DNA from: Spongiimicrobium salis
Lineage (GTDB): Bacteria; Bacteroidota; Bacteroidia; Flavobacteriales; Flavobacteriaceae
Direction of reading: 5' to 3'
Length of the DNA: 64,000 nt
Assembly (NCBI RefSeq): GCF_043678055.1
Contig: NZ_JBHEQA010000001.1
Coordinates: 372,001 to 436,000 of the forward strand
The notes below the pieces were generated by a model. The model was not told the origin of the DNA, searched no databases, and saw only the letters and a list, made by a program, of their open reading frames with translations. Positions 45,280 through 54,722 of this stretch are shown one piece after another. The position numbers and the translations under genes were made by a program. Numbering within the stretch: the stretch's first letter is position 1; every line of letters begins with the position of its first letter.

Positions 45280-45314
45280 TAAAAAAGCCGAGATTGAAGT
45301 CTCGGCTTTTTTAT
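45280..45314 (+). terminator. Intrinsic terminator of the DUF2911 gene
   Basis: AAAAAAGCCGAGA / TCTCGGCTTTTTT stem right after the stop codon. It may also serve the convergent small gene at 45354. Confidence 0.9.
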
Positions 45315-45353
45315 GCTATTATTTTCTTTTTCGTTAAAAATAGTAATACGTCT

Positions 45354-45758
45354 TTAGTAACGCAGGGTACTTAAATATATCGGTTCTACCCCTGACTCTT
45401 CCTTTTCGCCCAGAGGGTTCTCCCCATACTGAAATAATAATTTTAAGTAATGCAATACGCTTTTGTTGTCTTTTAAAATGCAGGACCCCAAATAAGTTTC
45501 CAAATTTGAATAGGATACCACTACAGGCATTACTTCCATATTTACATTAATGGTACTCGGATCATACTCATCTTCGTTTACGATAACATACATGGATACT
45601 TTCTTATCAGTGTAATCCCAATGTACATCTACCGCATTATAATATCGTTTCACTAAAGCGATATGAAAATCGTTAAAGGAAATTTTAAATACCTCCTTAG
45701 CACTTTTTGCTATAAGTGCCTTGAGCCTAGCGATTGTTTTTTCTTTAAACTGTTCCAT
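45354..45758 (-). CDS. Small protein of unknown function, paralog A
   Basis: 134 residues, no signal peptide or membrane segment, so probably cytoplasmic. It aligns along most of its length with the next gene upstream (46008-46370): shared LKALI, an F-x-DFH-x-x-L-x-K motif, AVDV, a DEY/KEY-x-P motif and an SY/YY-x-x-L segment. The pattern of a helical N-terminus followed by alternating beta strands suggests one small alpha/beta domain. I do not recognise the family. Its C-terminus carries ~15 extra residues. 249 bases separate the two copies. Confidence 0.7.
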   Translation of the reverse strand: MEQFKEKTIARLKALIAKSAKEVFKISFNDFHIALVKRYYNAVDVHWDYTDKKVSMYVIVNEDEYDPSTINVNMEVMPVVVSYSNLETYLGSCILKDNKSVLHYLKLLFQYGENPLGEKEESGVEPIYLSTLRY

Positions 45759-46007
45759 TGCATTTCATTTTTAAAAGAGGAACTTTTTTCCAAAGGTCCC
45801 CACTTTCCCCTATACCATCAAGAATTTGTTGTGAAATAGGGAATTCGCGCCACCAACCCCTCTATTTATGTAGTAAAAATTATATTATATGTAAGAAAAA
45901 AGATAAAAAAAGCGATATTTTGTCCCTTACTTTGATCAAAGTACAGTATCCTTACCTAGGCTAAATTTACTTTCATCTTGTCTAAAAATCACATAAACCA
46001 TTAAATA

Positions 46008-46370
46008 TCAATATACTAAGGGAGCACTCTGTGGTCGGAATTTAGAAATCAAAGTGGCATAAGGCAACAAATAGTGTCCAGTGGTAATAATGCTCGCTTT
46101 CAAAAAGTCAGCGAGACTTAAATAATAGAAATTAGCGGGGATAAGCGTAAGGACCGTGTTTACTTTTTGAGGAGAATACTCTTTGTCATCGGCAATAATA
46201 TTCATGTGCACTCGATGCGCCTGATAATCTATACGCACGTCCACTGCTTTGAAACAATATTTAATCAAGTGAACATGAAAGTCTTGGAATTTAATACGTT
46301 CGTTCATGCTGCAGCTATACGAAATCAACGCTTTGAGTTCTGCAATTACTTCTGCTTCCAGACTTTCCAT
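46008..46370 (-). CDS. Small protein of unknown function, paralog B
   Basis: 120 residues, soluble and without a signal. It is paralogous to the protein at 45354-45758, with roughly one third of positions identical in a hand alignment. The conserved F-Q-DFH, KAVDVR-x-DY, EY-x-P and YYLSL positions map onto the partner with a one-residue gap. The 249-base spacing between the two, with no terminator seen, leaves open whether they are co-transcribed. The locus neighbours a DUF2911 gene and an amidohydrolase, neither giving a functional clue. Confidence 0.68.
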   Translation of the reverse strand: MESLEAEVIAELKALISYSCSMNERIKFQDFHVHLIKYCFKAVDVRIDYQAHRVHMNIIADDKEYSPQKVNTVLTLIPANFYYLSLADFLKASIITTGHYLLPYATLISKFRPQSAPLVY

Positions 46371-46481
46371 AAGGTATCCTATATTTTATGATATAATGCT
46401 TAAATACTAACTCGGCTTGGCTAGCACCAAAATTACAAAATAAAAAAATAAGACTACATTTTAAGTAAGAAAAATATGATA

Positions 46482-48104
46482 TTATTTTAATTGACGTCCT
46501 CCAATAAATGTGGCTTCCGCCTGGAGCTTGGGCAGTTCGGATTCCTCCACTTTCATAATATCTTGACTCAAAATAACAAAATCGGCAAATTTCCCCACTT
46601 CTATGCTTCCTTTTTCCTCTTCTTCAAAATTGGAATGGGCCGCCCAAATGGTCATGCCACGAAGCGCTTCTTCCCGAGACAGGGCATCCTTCATTTGAAA
46701 TCCTCCATCGGGATAATTTTCCAGATCTTTTCTAGCTACTGCCGCATAATAGGTTAGAAATGGACTTACGCGTTCTACCGGAAAATCAGTTCCCAGAGCC
46801 ACCGTCCCGGCCTTGTCCAATAGGGTCTTAAAAGCATAGGCTCCAGCAACCCTTTCTTTTCCCAATCGATCTTCGGCCCAATACATATCACTTGTTGCAT
46901 GGGTGGGCTGTACTGAAGGAATGATTCCGGCTTTGAAATAATCAAAATCTTCTTCGGCCACCACCTGTGCATGTTCTACTTTCCAGCGTCGATCTGATTT
47001 TCCTTCCAAGACCTTTTTATAGGTGCGTAAAACCACAATATTCGCGGAATCCCCAATCGCATGTGTATTCATTTGATAGGCTGTGGCCGCAATTCTCTCT
47101 GCTAATTTTTCAATATCCGCCACTGGGGTAATCATAGCCCCAAAATGCCCTGCCTTATCCTCATAGGGCGTTTTTAAAGCTGCTCCCCTGGACCCCAAGG
47201 CGCCATCTCCATACACTTTTACCGAACGCACATTAAGACGATCGGTCTTCACGATACCTTTATCCAAATAGTAATCAAGATTTTCCGGAGTATTGCTGAT
47301 CATGGCATAGACCCGAATGGACAATTCCCCAGCCTGCTGTAAACTATCGATCAATTCTATGGTCGGTCGATTCAAACCAGCATCATTCACGGTTGTTAAG
47401 CCATAGTCCAAACACAGCGCTTCGGCATCCTTTAAGGCTTTAATCTGTGAAGTTTTATTTGGCAACGGCATTACGGCATCGACCATGGTCATCGGGTTAT
47501 CTACCAAGACCCCTGTAATCTTTCCATCCTTCTTCACGATTTCCCCACCATCTATCTGGGTCTTATCGGTAATGCCGGCCAGATCCAAAGCTTTTTGGTT
47601 TACGATATAAGCATGTCCGTCTACACGTTCCAATGCTACGGGAATATCTGGAAAAGCGGCATCTAAAGCCTCTTTAGTAGGGAATTCTTGAACTTCCCAA
47701 TCATTCTGATCCCATCCTCTTCCCCTAATAAAGGTTTTAGGGTTTTCGTCCTGAAAAGCTTTTACCCGTTGAATCACTTCTTCGTAACTGCGGGTGCCCA
47801 CTAAATCCACAATCTGTTGATTTAATCCAAGGCCATAAAAATGGCAATGGGCGTCGATCAATCCAGGAGTAATGGTACGCCCTTTGGCATCCACTATTTT
47901 AGCTGCGGTATAATCGTTTTGAATGTCTTCCGTGCTGCCTACAGCAATAAATTTTCCGTTTTGTACAGCGAAAGCTGTTGCGGTTGAAAAAGCATCATCA
48001 ACTGTATACACATTGGCATTGATTACCAATACGTCGGCTTCTTTTTTAGTTTCGGTACAGTTAAATATGCTTAGTGTTAAGAGAAGTATTCCTATTTTTT
48101 TCAT
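46482..48104 (-). CDS. Amidohydrolase (YtcJ/Amidohydro_3 type) lipoprotein
   Basis: 540 residues with a lipoprotein signal (LSIFNC, Cys16). The TIM-barrel amidohydrolase has metal ligands in DAHCHFYG, a later His in EHAQVV, and the metal-binding Asp in GTDFPVE. A beta-sandwich subdomain brackets it (DVLVINANVYTVDD at the N-terminus and GKFADFVIL at the C-terminus). Members hydrolyse amide or C-N bonds of small molecules; the substrate is not evident. Lipidation puts it in the envelope. Confidence 0.87.
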   Translation of the reverse strand: MKKIGILLLTLSIFNCTETKKEADVLVINANVYTVDDAFSTATAFAVQNGKFIAVGSTEDIQNDYTAAKIVDAKGRTITPGLIDAHCHFYGLGLNQQIVDLVGTRSYEEVIQRVKAFQDENPKTFIRGRGWDQNDWEVQEFPTKEALDAAFPDIPVALERVDGHAYIVNQKALDLAGITDKTQIDGGEIVKKDGKITGVLVDNPMTMVDAVMPLPNKTSQIKALKDAEALCLDYGLTTVNDAGLNRPTIELIDSLQQAGELSIRVYAMISNTPENLDYYLDKGIVKTDRLNVRSVKVYGDGALGSRGAALKTPYEDKAGHFGAMITPVADIEKLAERIAATAYQMNTHAIGDSANIVVLRTYKKVLEGKSDRRWKVEHAQVVAEEDFDYFKAGIIPSVQPTHATSDMYWAEDRLGKERVAGAYAFKTLLDKAGTVALGTDFPVERVSPFLTYYAAVARKDLENYPDGGFQMKDALSREEALRGMTIWAAHSNFEEEEKGSIEVGKFADFVILSQDIMKVEESELPKLQAEATFIGGRQLK

Positions 48105-48220
48105 GATTACCTAGATTGAGGTCCAAAAATAAGGAAATTTAATGAGCTTAGATACCGTATAAACAAGCACTGATCTTAGACGTGTTTTTCCATTGCGCCT
48201 AAGGAACATAGATTTTTTAA

Positions 48221-49327
48221 TTAGGGCAATTTTTGGGTAATCACAAATTCTACCCTCCTATTCTGTTGTCTTCCCGCTGCGGTGGTATTTTCGTCTATGG
48301 GTTGCTCCCCTCCATAGCCGTTACTCTGGATCCTATCGGTATGCAATCCTAAGGAAACCAAATATTCCTTTACTGCTTTCGCCCTTTTTTTGGACAGCAT
48401 CGCATTGTATTTTTTTTTGCCAATGGCGTCGGTATGTCCATTGATCGTAATCTTTAAGGTGCTATCCGAGGACAAGTAACTATAGACGGCGACCAATTCT
48501 CTTTTTGCGGTTTCCAATAAATGGTAATCATCAAAGGGGAAGAGTACATTTTTGAATACATGCGTCTCATCCAATGCATAACTTTCACGATCTCCGTCCA
48601 TTACATATTCAGAAACATCTTCCGCAATCGCTTCCATACGTACCGCATCGATATAATAATACCCTCCTTTTTTGGAGTCATTTCGCAACTGCTTCTTCTG
48701 TGTCCGCGCATTACTCTTGAAGTTGCCAATTGTCACAAAATTTTCGTTCCCTTTGGCTACAATTTCCGTAGAGACCAATATCCATTTGGATGTATCTGTA
48801 TAGAATGACTTACTTTTGAGTTCCGTTAAATGGAAAGGATTCCCTTTAATCTTGCTCAGTTGCCAACGGGTCAACGCTTTGTCAATAGACACGCGTATTT
48901 TCTTTTGCGTAAACAAAAGACCTAAGTCTTTTATGGCAAAGTCTGATTCTTCTGCCCGACTGATATAGAAGGAAAAATGATATTTTTTATTCTTTACTAA
49001 GGTTTCCGTAAGTCCTACCTGAATGTACTCTCTGTAATCCTCTGGCCCATAAACATAGAGTCCGGCATAACCATCTCCCAATTTGGGATGTTGTTTTCCG
49101 ATAAAGTTATCATGGACGTTCATCACTTCACTACAACTATTGAAATAGTCTGTGGTGCCTTTTGTGGGGCTCGACCAGTGCTTGACATCAACTCCGAAGG
49201 TGCTCAGCTTTTTTGGGCAATTTTTATAAAGATTAAAATTGGGATTCTTCACCAGGTTCTGTCCCATTAACCCATAAAAACCCATCAAGAAAAAGCTTAA
49301 TAAAATATGTTTTGGAGCACGTAACAA
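48221..49327 (-). CDS. OmpA-family envelope protein
   Basis: 368 residues starting at TTG 49325-49327 (no suitable ATG; MLRAPKHILLSFFLM then gives a signal with cleavage after GLMG). The N-terminal ~220 residues resemble a carbohydrate-binding-like beta domain seen in flavobacterial OmpA proteins (NLVKNPNFNLYKNCP). The C-terminal ~110 residues are the OmpA domain (INGHTDAIGKKKYN, LSKKRAKAVKEYL, GRQQNRRVEF) that binds peptidoglycan. It probably links the outer membrane to the cell wall. Confidence 0.9.
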   Translation of the reverse strand: MLRAPKHILLSFFLMGFYGLMGQNLVKNPNFNLYKNCPKKLSTFGVDVKHWSSPTKGTTDYFNSCSEVMNVHDNFIGKQHPKLGDGYAGLYVYGPEDYREYIQVGLTETLVKNKKYHFSFYISRAEESDFAIKDLGLLFTQKKIRVSIDKALTRWQLSKIKGNPFHLTELKSKSFYTDTSKWILVSTEIVAKGNENFVTIGNFKSNARTQKKQLRNDSKKGGYYYIDAVRMEAIAEDVSEYVMDGDRESYALDETHVFKNVLFPFDDYHLLETAKRELVAVYSYLSSDSTLKITINGHTDAIGKKKYNAMLSKKRAKAVKEYLVSLGLHTDRIQSNGYGGEQPIDENTTAAGRQQNRRVEFVITQKLP

Positions 49328-49380
49328 ACCTTATTTCTTCTTGGATTAAGTACACTAAAAGTAAGGAATTCATAAAAATA

Positions 49381-49410
49381 GGGCGAAAAACAGGCATTTT
49401 TCGCTCTTTT
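49381..49410 (-). terminator. Probable terminator of the TPR/barrel operon
   Basis: GGGCGAAAAA / TTTTTCGCTC stem with a short loop in the region downstream of the barrel gene (minus strand). Confidence 0.65.
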
Positions 49411-49502
49411 AGATCAGCTAGGCGTATTTTTTTGCCAATACATCGAGTCTTTTACCCTTAATCATTCCGAATGTAGAATTCTTTTGCCAGTGATTTCTCC
49501 CG

Positions 49503-51257
49503 CTAAAAATCGAACTTATAGGTAGCTCCCGCCAAAACCTGAAAACTCTGTACCGGAAAATTTGCCCAACGCTGATAGCTATTGTTTGCAATATTGCTCG
49601 CTTTGAGAAAAACCGATAATTGTTGATTGAATCGATATCCCACATGGGCATTGGCATCAAAGAAGCCATCTAAGGTAATTCTCGTTGCCGGAAAATCTGC
49701 TGGCAAAACATTCTGTACTACCTGAGAACTAAAATCTTCTCGTTCCCCAACATAGAAAAGGTTGGCTCCTAAAAACCAATTTTCATTGATTTGATAATCC
49801 AAAAAAACCGAGCCCGTCACATTAGGTAAATTCCAAGCCGGATTATCGGTTTCGGTATCATAGTCATAGACTTCGGCATTAATACCTAAACTAAAGTTGC
49901 GGTTGACATCAATATTGAGCTCTGCAAAGATGCCCAAGGTTTTGATATCATCGTAAAACACTCGAAAGGAATTTCCAAAATTATAGCCTTTTTCATCATT
50001 GCGAAAGAGGTTTTGCGGATTTAAGATAAACAATGGTCTTCTATTTTCTGCCGAATACGACCCCTTGATATTATAACTCAAATTGGGCAACAATTGCCCT
50101 TTTAATCCAATATAGGCGTCGTACTGTTGGTCCGTAGGCATTATGGATAAGGTTGGAGAAACAAAAGGGTTTTCTCCAACAAAATCATAATAGGAATTTT
50201 GTCTTAACTCTCCTTCAACGCCTCCATACGCTATTACAGATTCATCCATCAAACGATAGGAAGCCGTTATTGCTGGAAAAATAAAGAAATCACTATCACT
50301 ATTTTCGGTATCTACGCCATACACCAAATTGGCCCCGAGATTTAAGGTGAGGTCATCCCTTAACACCAATAAGCTGGGGTTTACACCCACCTGAAAATGA
50401 CTATAATTAATCTCCGGCGTATTGGCAGCATTACTCAAAATGGCATTTTCGAAGGTACCTCCAACATAGTCCAGTTTTGTATTAATGGTTACCAATTCTT
50501 CTGTAATTGGCAATTCTATAGTGGCGTTGAAAATTGCCCTGTTTTCTCCAGAATCGGTAGCATCACCAAAACGTCGCAGGAGTAAATCTGCTCTTTTGAA
50601 AAAGGAATCCTCCACACTGATATGTCCGCTAATCTGTGCATTAAAATAACTTTGGCGCTCATCAATGCCATTGATGATGTCCGGTGTAAAAGCCCCATCG
50701 GGAATTCCATACCAATTGTAAATTTGATGCTGCAACCCAAGCGCTGCTCCCCACTCAAAATCACGATCCTTTTTGGTGTAGGAAGTATTCAACTTTGTAT
50801 TGTAAAATACGTTGTCCAAAGCAGAACCATCAATATCTCCCCTGGAGGAGTGATGATTGAATCCTACATCGAATCGATCTTGCCCCCGATTAAAACTTCG
50901 GCTGGTATAAAAATCTACCAAGGCATTATTAAAATTACCTAAGCCTAAAGAGGCATAGGAATTATAGAGTGTAGGTGCGGGCCTTTTTTCCACATTCGCC
51001 GCTTTCCCCTTAGCAGGGGTAAACGTAGAGGCCACAGGAACGGAAAAAATACTGTATTTGATTTTTTTCTTCTTTAAGACGATGGAATCGTTTAGAATAG
51101 GAACGGCTTTTAACTTAAAAGCGTCTGCCACTGTTGGCTTAAAGGCTTTCACCACGGTTACGGTTTCGGTTCCAATACTATCTTTCTCCTGAGCAATGGC
51201 CATTGATTGGATCGCCATTAAAAATAGGGTGAGAATTACTTTAATCTGTTTGTGCAT
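49503..51257 (-). CDS. TonB-receptor-like outer membrane barrel without a plug domain
   Basis: 584 residues. A signal peptide (cleavage after AIA) is followed by a short ETVTVVKAFKPTVADAFKLK segment resembling a TonB-box/N-terminal region. From residue ~90 onward the sequence is alternating beta strands with barrel-like YNSYASLGLG starts, ending in a C-terminal aromatic Phe (YKFDF). No ~130-residue plug motifs are seen, so it is shorter than ordinary TonB-dependent receptors. The TPR protein upstream ends 27 bases before it. An interaction with that periplasmic TPR protein is plausible but unproven. Confidence 0.75.
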   Translation of the reverse strand: MHKQIKVILTLFLMAIQSMAIAQEKDSIGTETVTVVKAFKPTVADAFKLKAVPILNDSIVLKKKKIKYSIFSVPVASTFTPAKGKAANVEKRPAPTLYNSYASLGLGNFNNALVDFYTSRSFNRGQDRFDVGFNHHSSRGDIDGSALDNVFYNTKLNTSYTKKDRDFEWGAALGLQHQIYNWYGIPDGAFTPDIINGIDERQSYFNAQISGHISVEDSFFKRADLLLRRFGDATDSGENRAIFNATIELPITEELVTINTKLDYVGGTFENAILSNAANTPEINYSHFQVGVNPSLLVLRDDLTLNLGANLVYGVDTENSDSDFFIFPAITASYRLMDESVIAYGGVEGELRQNSYYDFVGENPFVSPTLSIMPTDQQYDAYIGLKGQLLPNLSYNIKGSYSAENRRPLFILNPQNLFRNDEKGYNFGNSFRVFYDDIKTLGIFAELNIDVNRNFSLGINAEVYDYDTETDNPAWNLPNVTGSVFLDYQINENWFLGANLFYVGEREDFSSQVVQNVLPADFPATRITLDGFFDANAHVGYRFNQQLSVFLKASNIANNSYQRWANFPVQSFQVLAGATYKFDF

Positions 51258-51284
51258 ATAAGGTCTCTTTTGGCAATTCGTGCT

Positions 51285-54200
51285 CTAGTCTTCTTCTGGG
51301 TCTACAGAGGAATTGCTTTTTGCTTCTTTTGATTTGATGATGGATGATTCTTGTTTGGCTTCTTCTACAATGGCCGGAAATTGGTCAAAATTAGCGATTA
51401 CACTATCTAAGATATAGGTTGCTTGAAAAGCATCACCCAGCGCATAGAAGTTCTTGGCCATAATAATTAAGCCCTTCCCTGCCCATTCTTTATAACCAGA
51501 ATATTCCTTGGCCAGTTTTTGAACCGAGGTGTTCGACGGCTCATAGGCCGCTTCTTGGTTCTTAAAATAAGCATCGTAATACAAGGCTTCTGCGGCAAGT
51601 TCGCCCGTTGCGATTTTCACTACCTCTCCATAGGCCTCCTTCGCACGAGCTTCATTATTGGTTTTTATTGCCGATCGTGCAATCATGGTATGGGCATCAC
51701 TTTTAATACGATCATCAATTTTAGTGGTTGCCAAAACTTTTTCCGCATAGGCAATCGTCTGGCTATAATTGCCTCTTTCATAATATCCTTTCATTAAATT
51801 GGATTGTGCAAAAGTGATATTCTGTTGTATTTCCGCGGTTCTTTCCAGACGCTCCAAATAGGGAATGGCTCGATCGTAGGTCTTTAAGCCGGTATAAATT
51901 TCACAAACCCGGGTCAGGGCCTGTTCCGTATACTCGTTTGCTCCTTTATCTGCCACAAAAGTGTAATAGGGCAAGGCTTTATCTTTCTCTTCTTTTCCAA
52001 AATACAACTGTGCCAAATTAAAATTGGCCTGGATGGCGTGCAATCCATTCGGGAAGCTCTTAATATATTTCTCAAAGCCCTTGATCGCAGCATTGGTCTT
52101 TCCCTCTATATATTGTTTCTCTGCTGATTCATACGATGCATTGTCCAATTCTGCATCTGTAACCTCCACAAAGTCCAAATCACGGACCCAAGCGGCGTAT
52201 TCATCCACTCTTCCTAAGTCCACATAGATCAATTTGGCCGTAGCTACCGCCTGAACGGCCTCTTGGGTATTGGCATGATCGCGCACTACGGTCTTAAATT
52301 TGGCCAGTGCCTGCTCATTTCTACTGGCATTATAATGCACTAACCCTTGCCGTAGTAACGCCTTTGGCACAAAGGAACTCGCTCTATATTCGCTGATCAA
52401 ACGATCGTAGGCTTCCAAGCCTTCCCGCTCCCTATTGCTTTTGATATAGGAATTTCCGAGTTCAAAGTAGACATCATCCTTTAGACTGGATTTTGGATAG
52501 GTACGAACAAAATCATTCAAGGCTTCCAGTTTTTTCTCGGCCCGATCTACAAAACCATAACTCAATGCTTTTTGAAAAGCGGCATAGTCTTTTTCCGGCC
52601 CATTCAAAGCCAAAGCCTTGTTATAGGTTTCAATGGCCGGCCAGTATTTTCGACTCACATAATAACTATCCCCCAAGCGCAGGTATGCATCATTTAACTT
52701 GTCTGTATTGGAAGGATTGGAAGAAGCGAAATTGTTGAAATAGGATATGGCATTGTCATAATCCTGTAACTTAAAATAGGTATACGCCAAATGATAATCC
52801 ATATCCTGATATTCTGGAGTATACCGTGCACTTGGATTTTGTTGAAATTGAATAAAGCTTACCAAAGCGTCATTAAAACGATTGAGGAGATATTCCGATT
52901 CTGCTTTCCAATAATTTGCCTTGGCTTTGAATAGATCGTCATCCGCATTTTTAAGGGACTTGTCAAAATTCTCCAAAGCAGCTCCATAATCGGTTTCTAT
53001 GTACAATTCGACACCCCTATAAAAAGCCACCTTTTGAAAGACAGCTTTACTGGCATATCCCCTGTTCTTTTCCAGAAGATCCAAGGCTCCTTCAAAATTT
53101 CGGGAAGTAATATAAGAGTCTACCAATAGCTCCTGAATTTCCTGAGTATGTTCATCTTTAGGATACTTTTTTAGATAGGACGATAGTACTTCAGGGACCG
53201 GTTCGTAGGCATTTCCGATTTCGTAACTCAGACGACCATAATTCAAGTAAGCATCTTTCTGAATTTCTGCAGAAAAATCCATCTGGGAAGCATTCCGAAA
53301 AGCATTTAAGGCTTCTTGTTTCTTCTCTAGTTTAAGGTAGCACTCTGCCAAATGATAATAGGCATTCTGGGATACACTATTGGTACCGCCAACAATCTTA
53401 TTGAATTGTTGTATGGCACTGGCATAATCTTGCTGTTTATAGTACGAATATCCCAACAAATAGTAATCCGTATTATTCCATCTTCCCCTTCGTCCTTTAT
53501 ATTTTTCCAGATAAGGAATGGCCTCCTTATATTGCTGTAAATTGAAATAACTCTCCCCGATAATTTTATTGAGTTCCGAGACTTCCTTCCGATCTGATTT
53601 GGGCAATTGATTTTTCGCCAATTCAATGGCTTTATCAAAATTTCCCAGTTTAAAATTCAGATCTGCCTGATAATAGGATAGTTTTTCTTTCAATAATTCT
53701 TGATCCGTAATCTGATCAAATCGCTCATTGGCCCCTTCATAATCATCATTTTGATAGGCAATGTAGCCCAAATAATATTTAGCCTGTGATCCATAAGTGG
53801 GTGAAGTGGTCACCCTGCTAAGGTAGCGTTCGGCCTGTTTAGGCTTCTTAGAGGAGAAAAGCGCGTATCCATTATTAAAATTAAAGCGTTCCCGATCTTT
53901 TCTGGACATGGCACTCTGGTCTACCTTGGCATACCATTTTAAGGAGTAAGGATATTTCCCTGTTTCAAAATAGTAATCGGCCACATCTAGAAAAGCAGAA
54001 TTTCGTTTTGTGGAGGTGGGATAGCGCGCTACAAAATCTTCCATGAGTTGATCCGCGCCCAATTGGTTGAGCCGTATGGCGGCATTAGCCGCATAATACG
54101 CACTGTTGGCTTTGGTCTCTTCGTCTTTGGTCTGGGCGCCTACTCGTTCAAAAATAGCCTGAGCTGCCTGATACTGTTCATTATTGTACAGCGCCAAGGC

Positions 54201-54308
54201 ATCTTGATACGCTTTTTTGTCATGAGTATAAATTTTGGATTCTTGGGCAAATCCAAAAAGGACCGTTCCCAAAAGAAGGAGGGGTAGCGCGGTTTTTTTC
54301 TTTAGCAT
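51285..54308 (-). CDS. Large periplasmic TPR-repeat protein
   Basis: 1007 residues. A signal peptide (cleavage after LFGFA) is followed by continuous tetratricopeptide helices along almost the whole length, with recurring A-x-x-x-x-Y, NPxA and Y-x-x-x-x-F-E consensus residues. The C-terminus is acidic/Ser-rich. Such long TPR superhelices are scaffolds for protein complexes. It is co-transcribed with the downstream plug-less barrel (27-base gap), and the pair is followed by an OmpA-like gene. The function cannot be assigned from sequence. Confidence 0.85.
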   Translation of the reverse strand: MLKKKTALPLLLLGTVLFGFAQESKIYTHDKKAYQDALALYNNEQYQAAQAIFERVGAQTKDEETKANSAYYAANAAIRLNQLGADQLMEDFVARYPTSTKRNSAFLDVADYYFETGKYPYSLKWYAKVDQSAMSRKDRERFNFNNGYALFSSKKPKQAERYLSRVTTSPTYGSQAKYYLGYIAYQNDDYEGANERFDQITDQELLKEKLSYYQADLNFKLGNFDKAIELAKNQLPKSDRKEVSELNKIIGESYFNLQQYKEAIPYLEKYKGRRGRWNNTDYYLLGYSYYKQQDYASAIQQFNKIVGGTNSVSQNAYYHLAECYLKLEKKQEALNAFRNASQMDFSAEIQKDAYLNYGRLSYEIGNAYEPVPEVLSSYLKKYPKDEHTQEIQELLVDSYITSRNFEGALDLLEKNRGYASKAVFQKVAFYRGVELYIETDYGAALENFDKSLKNADDDLFKAKANYWKAESEYLLNRFNDALVSFIQFQQNPSARYTPEYQDMDYHLAYTYFKLQDYDNAISYFNNFASSNPSNTDKLNDAYLRLGDSYYVSRKYWPAIETYNKALALNGPEKDYAAFQKALSYGFVDRAEKKLEALNDFVRTYPKSSLKDDVYFELGNSYIKSNREREGLEAYDRLISEYRASSFVPKALLRQGLVHYNASRNEQALAKFKTVVRDHANTQEAVQAVATAKLIYVDLGRVDEYAAWVRDLDFVEVTDAELDNASYESAEKQYIEGKTNAAIKGFEKYIKSFPNGLHAIQANFNLAQLYFGKEEKDKALPYYTFVADKGANEYTEQALTRVCEIYTGLKTYDRAIPYLERLERTAEIQQNITFAQSNLMKGYYERGNYSQTIAYAEKVLATTKIDDRIKSDAHTMIARSAIKTNNEARAKEAYGEVVKIATGELAAEALYYDAYFKNQEAAYEPSNTSVQKLAKEYSGYKEWAGKGLIIMAKNFYALGDAFQATYILDSVIANFDQFPAIVEEAKQESSIIKSKEAKSNSSVDPEED

Positions 54309-54500
54309 ATTGTTCTCTGGTAGTTAAGAATTACCCTTGTGTTTGTTGTAAATTTGATGTTACCTCAATAAACTGTCCCTTAGCTGGTTTTCTATAGAAA
54401 ACGCAATCATAAAAGGCGATTTTTTGATGAAACCTATATTCTTTTAAACAAAATTCTTGCCAAATTTCATTTTGAAGGATTGTTATTTCCTTACTTTCAA

Positions 54501-54517
54501 ATTCATATGATATGAAT
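54501..54517. repeat. Palindrome, possible operator
   Basis: ATTCATATGATATGAAT: seven-base arms around a three-base centre, ~220 bases upstream of ftsE and ~190 upstream of the TPR gene. The symmetry fits a dimeric repressor site, but no binding protein is known. Confidence 0.35.
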
Positions 54518-54597
54518 TAATAACGTTTATAATTGCCTTGAAGTATATCAAAGCAATACAAATTTTTGAACTTCTCCTAGGCAATTTTGCATAGAAC

Positions 54598-54627
54598 TTG
54601 TTACATTTATAGGCCGACTAAATTTCG
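54598..54627 (+). promoter_or_regulatory. Putative flavobacterial promoter for ftsE
   Basis: TTG at 54598-54600, an 18-base spacer, then TAAATTTCG at 54619-54627. This is close to the Flavobacterium -33 TTG and -7 TAnnTTTG consensus, with the last G displaced. The transcript would have a leader of ~90 bases. Confidence 0.4.
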
Positions 54628-54722
54628 TAAAAAACTAGAAGCCCATGTACTTGGGTCGCGAAAAGATGTTAACAGGAGATTGTTAGGTATTCACTTAAAG
54701 GTGAGAGAAATAGCATAGATTT

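Larger units (their letters stand above)
54309..54722. other. Divergent intergenic region, TPR gene (-) and ftsE (+)
   Basis: 414 bases without an ORF. It contains a near-perfect palindrome at 54501-54517 and a plausible promoter for ftsE at 54598-54627. No terminator or RNA gene was recognised. Confidence 0.6.
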
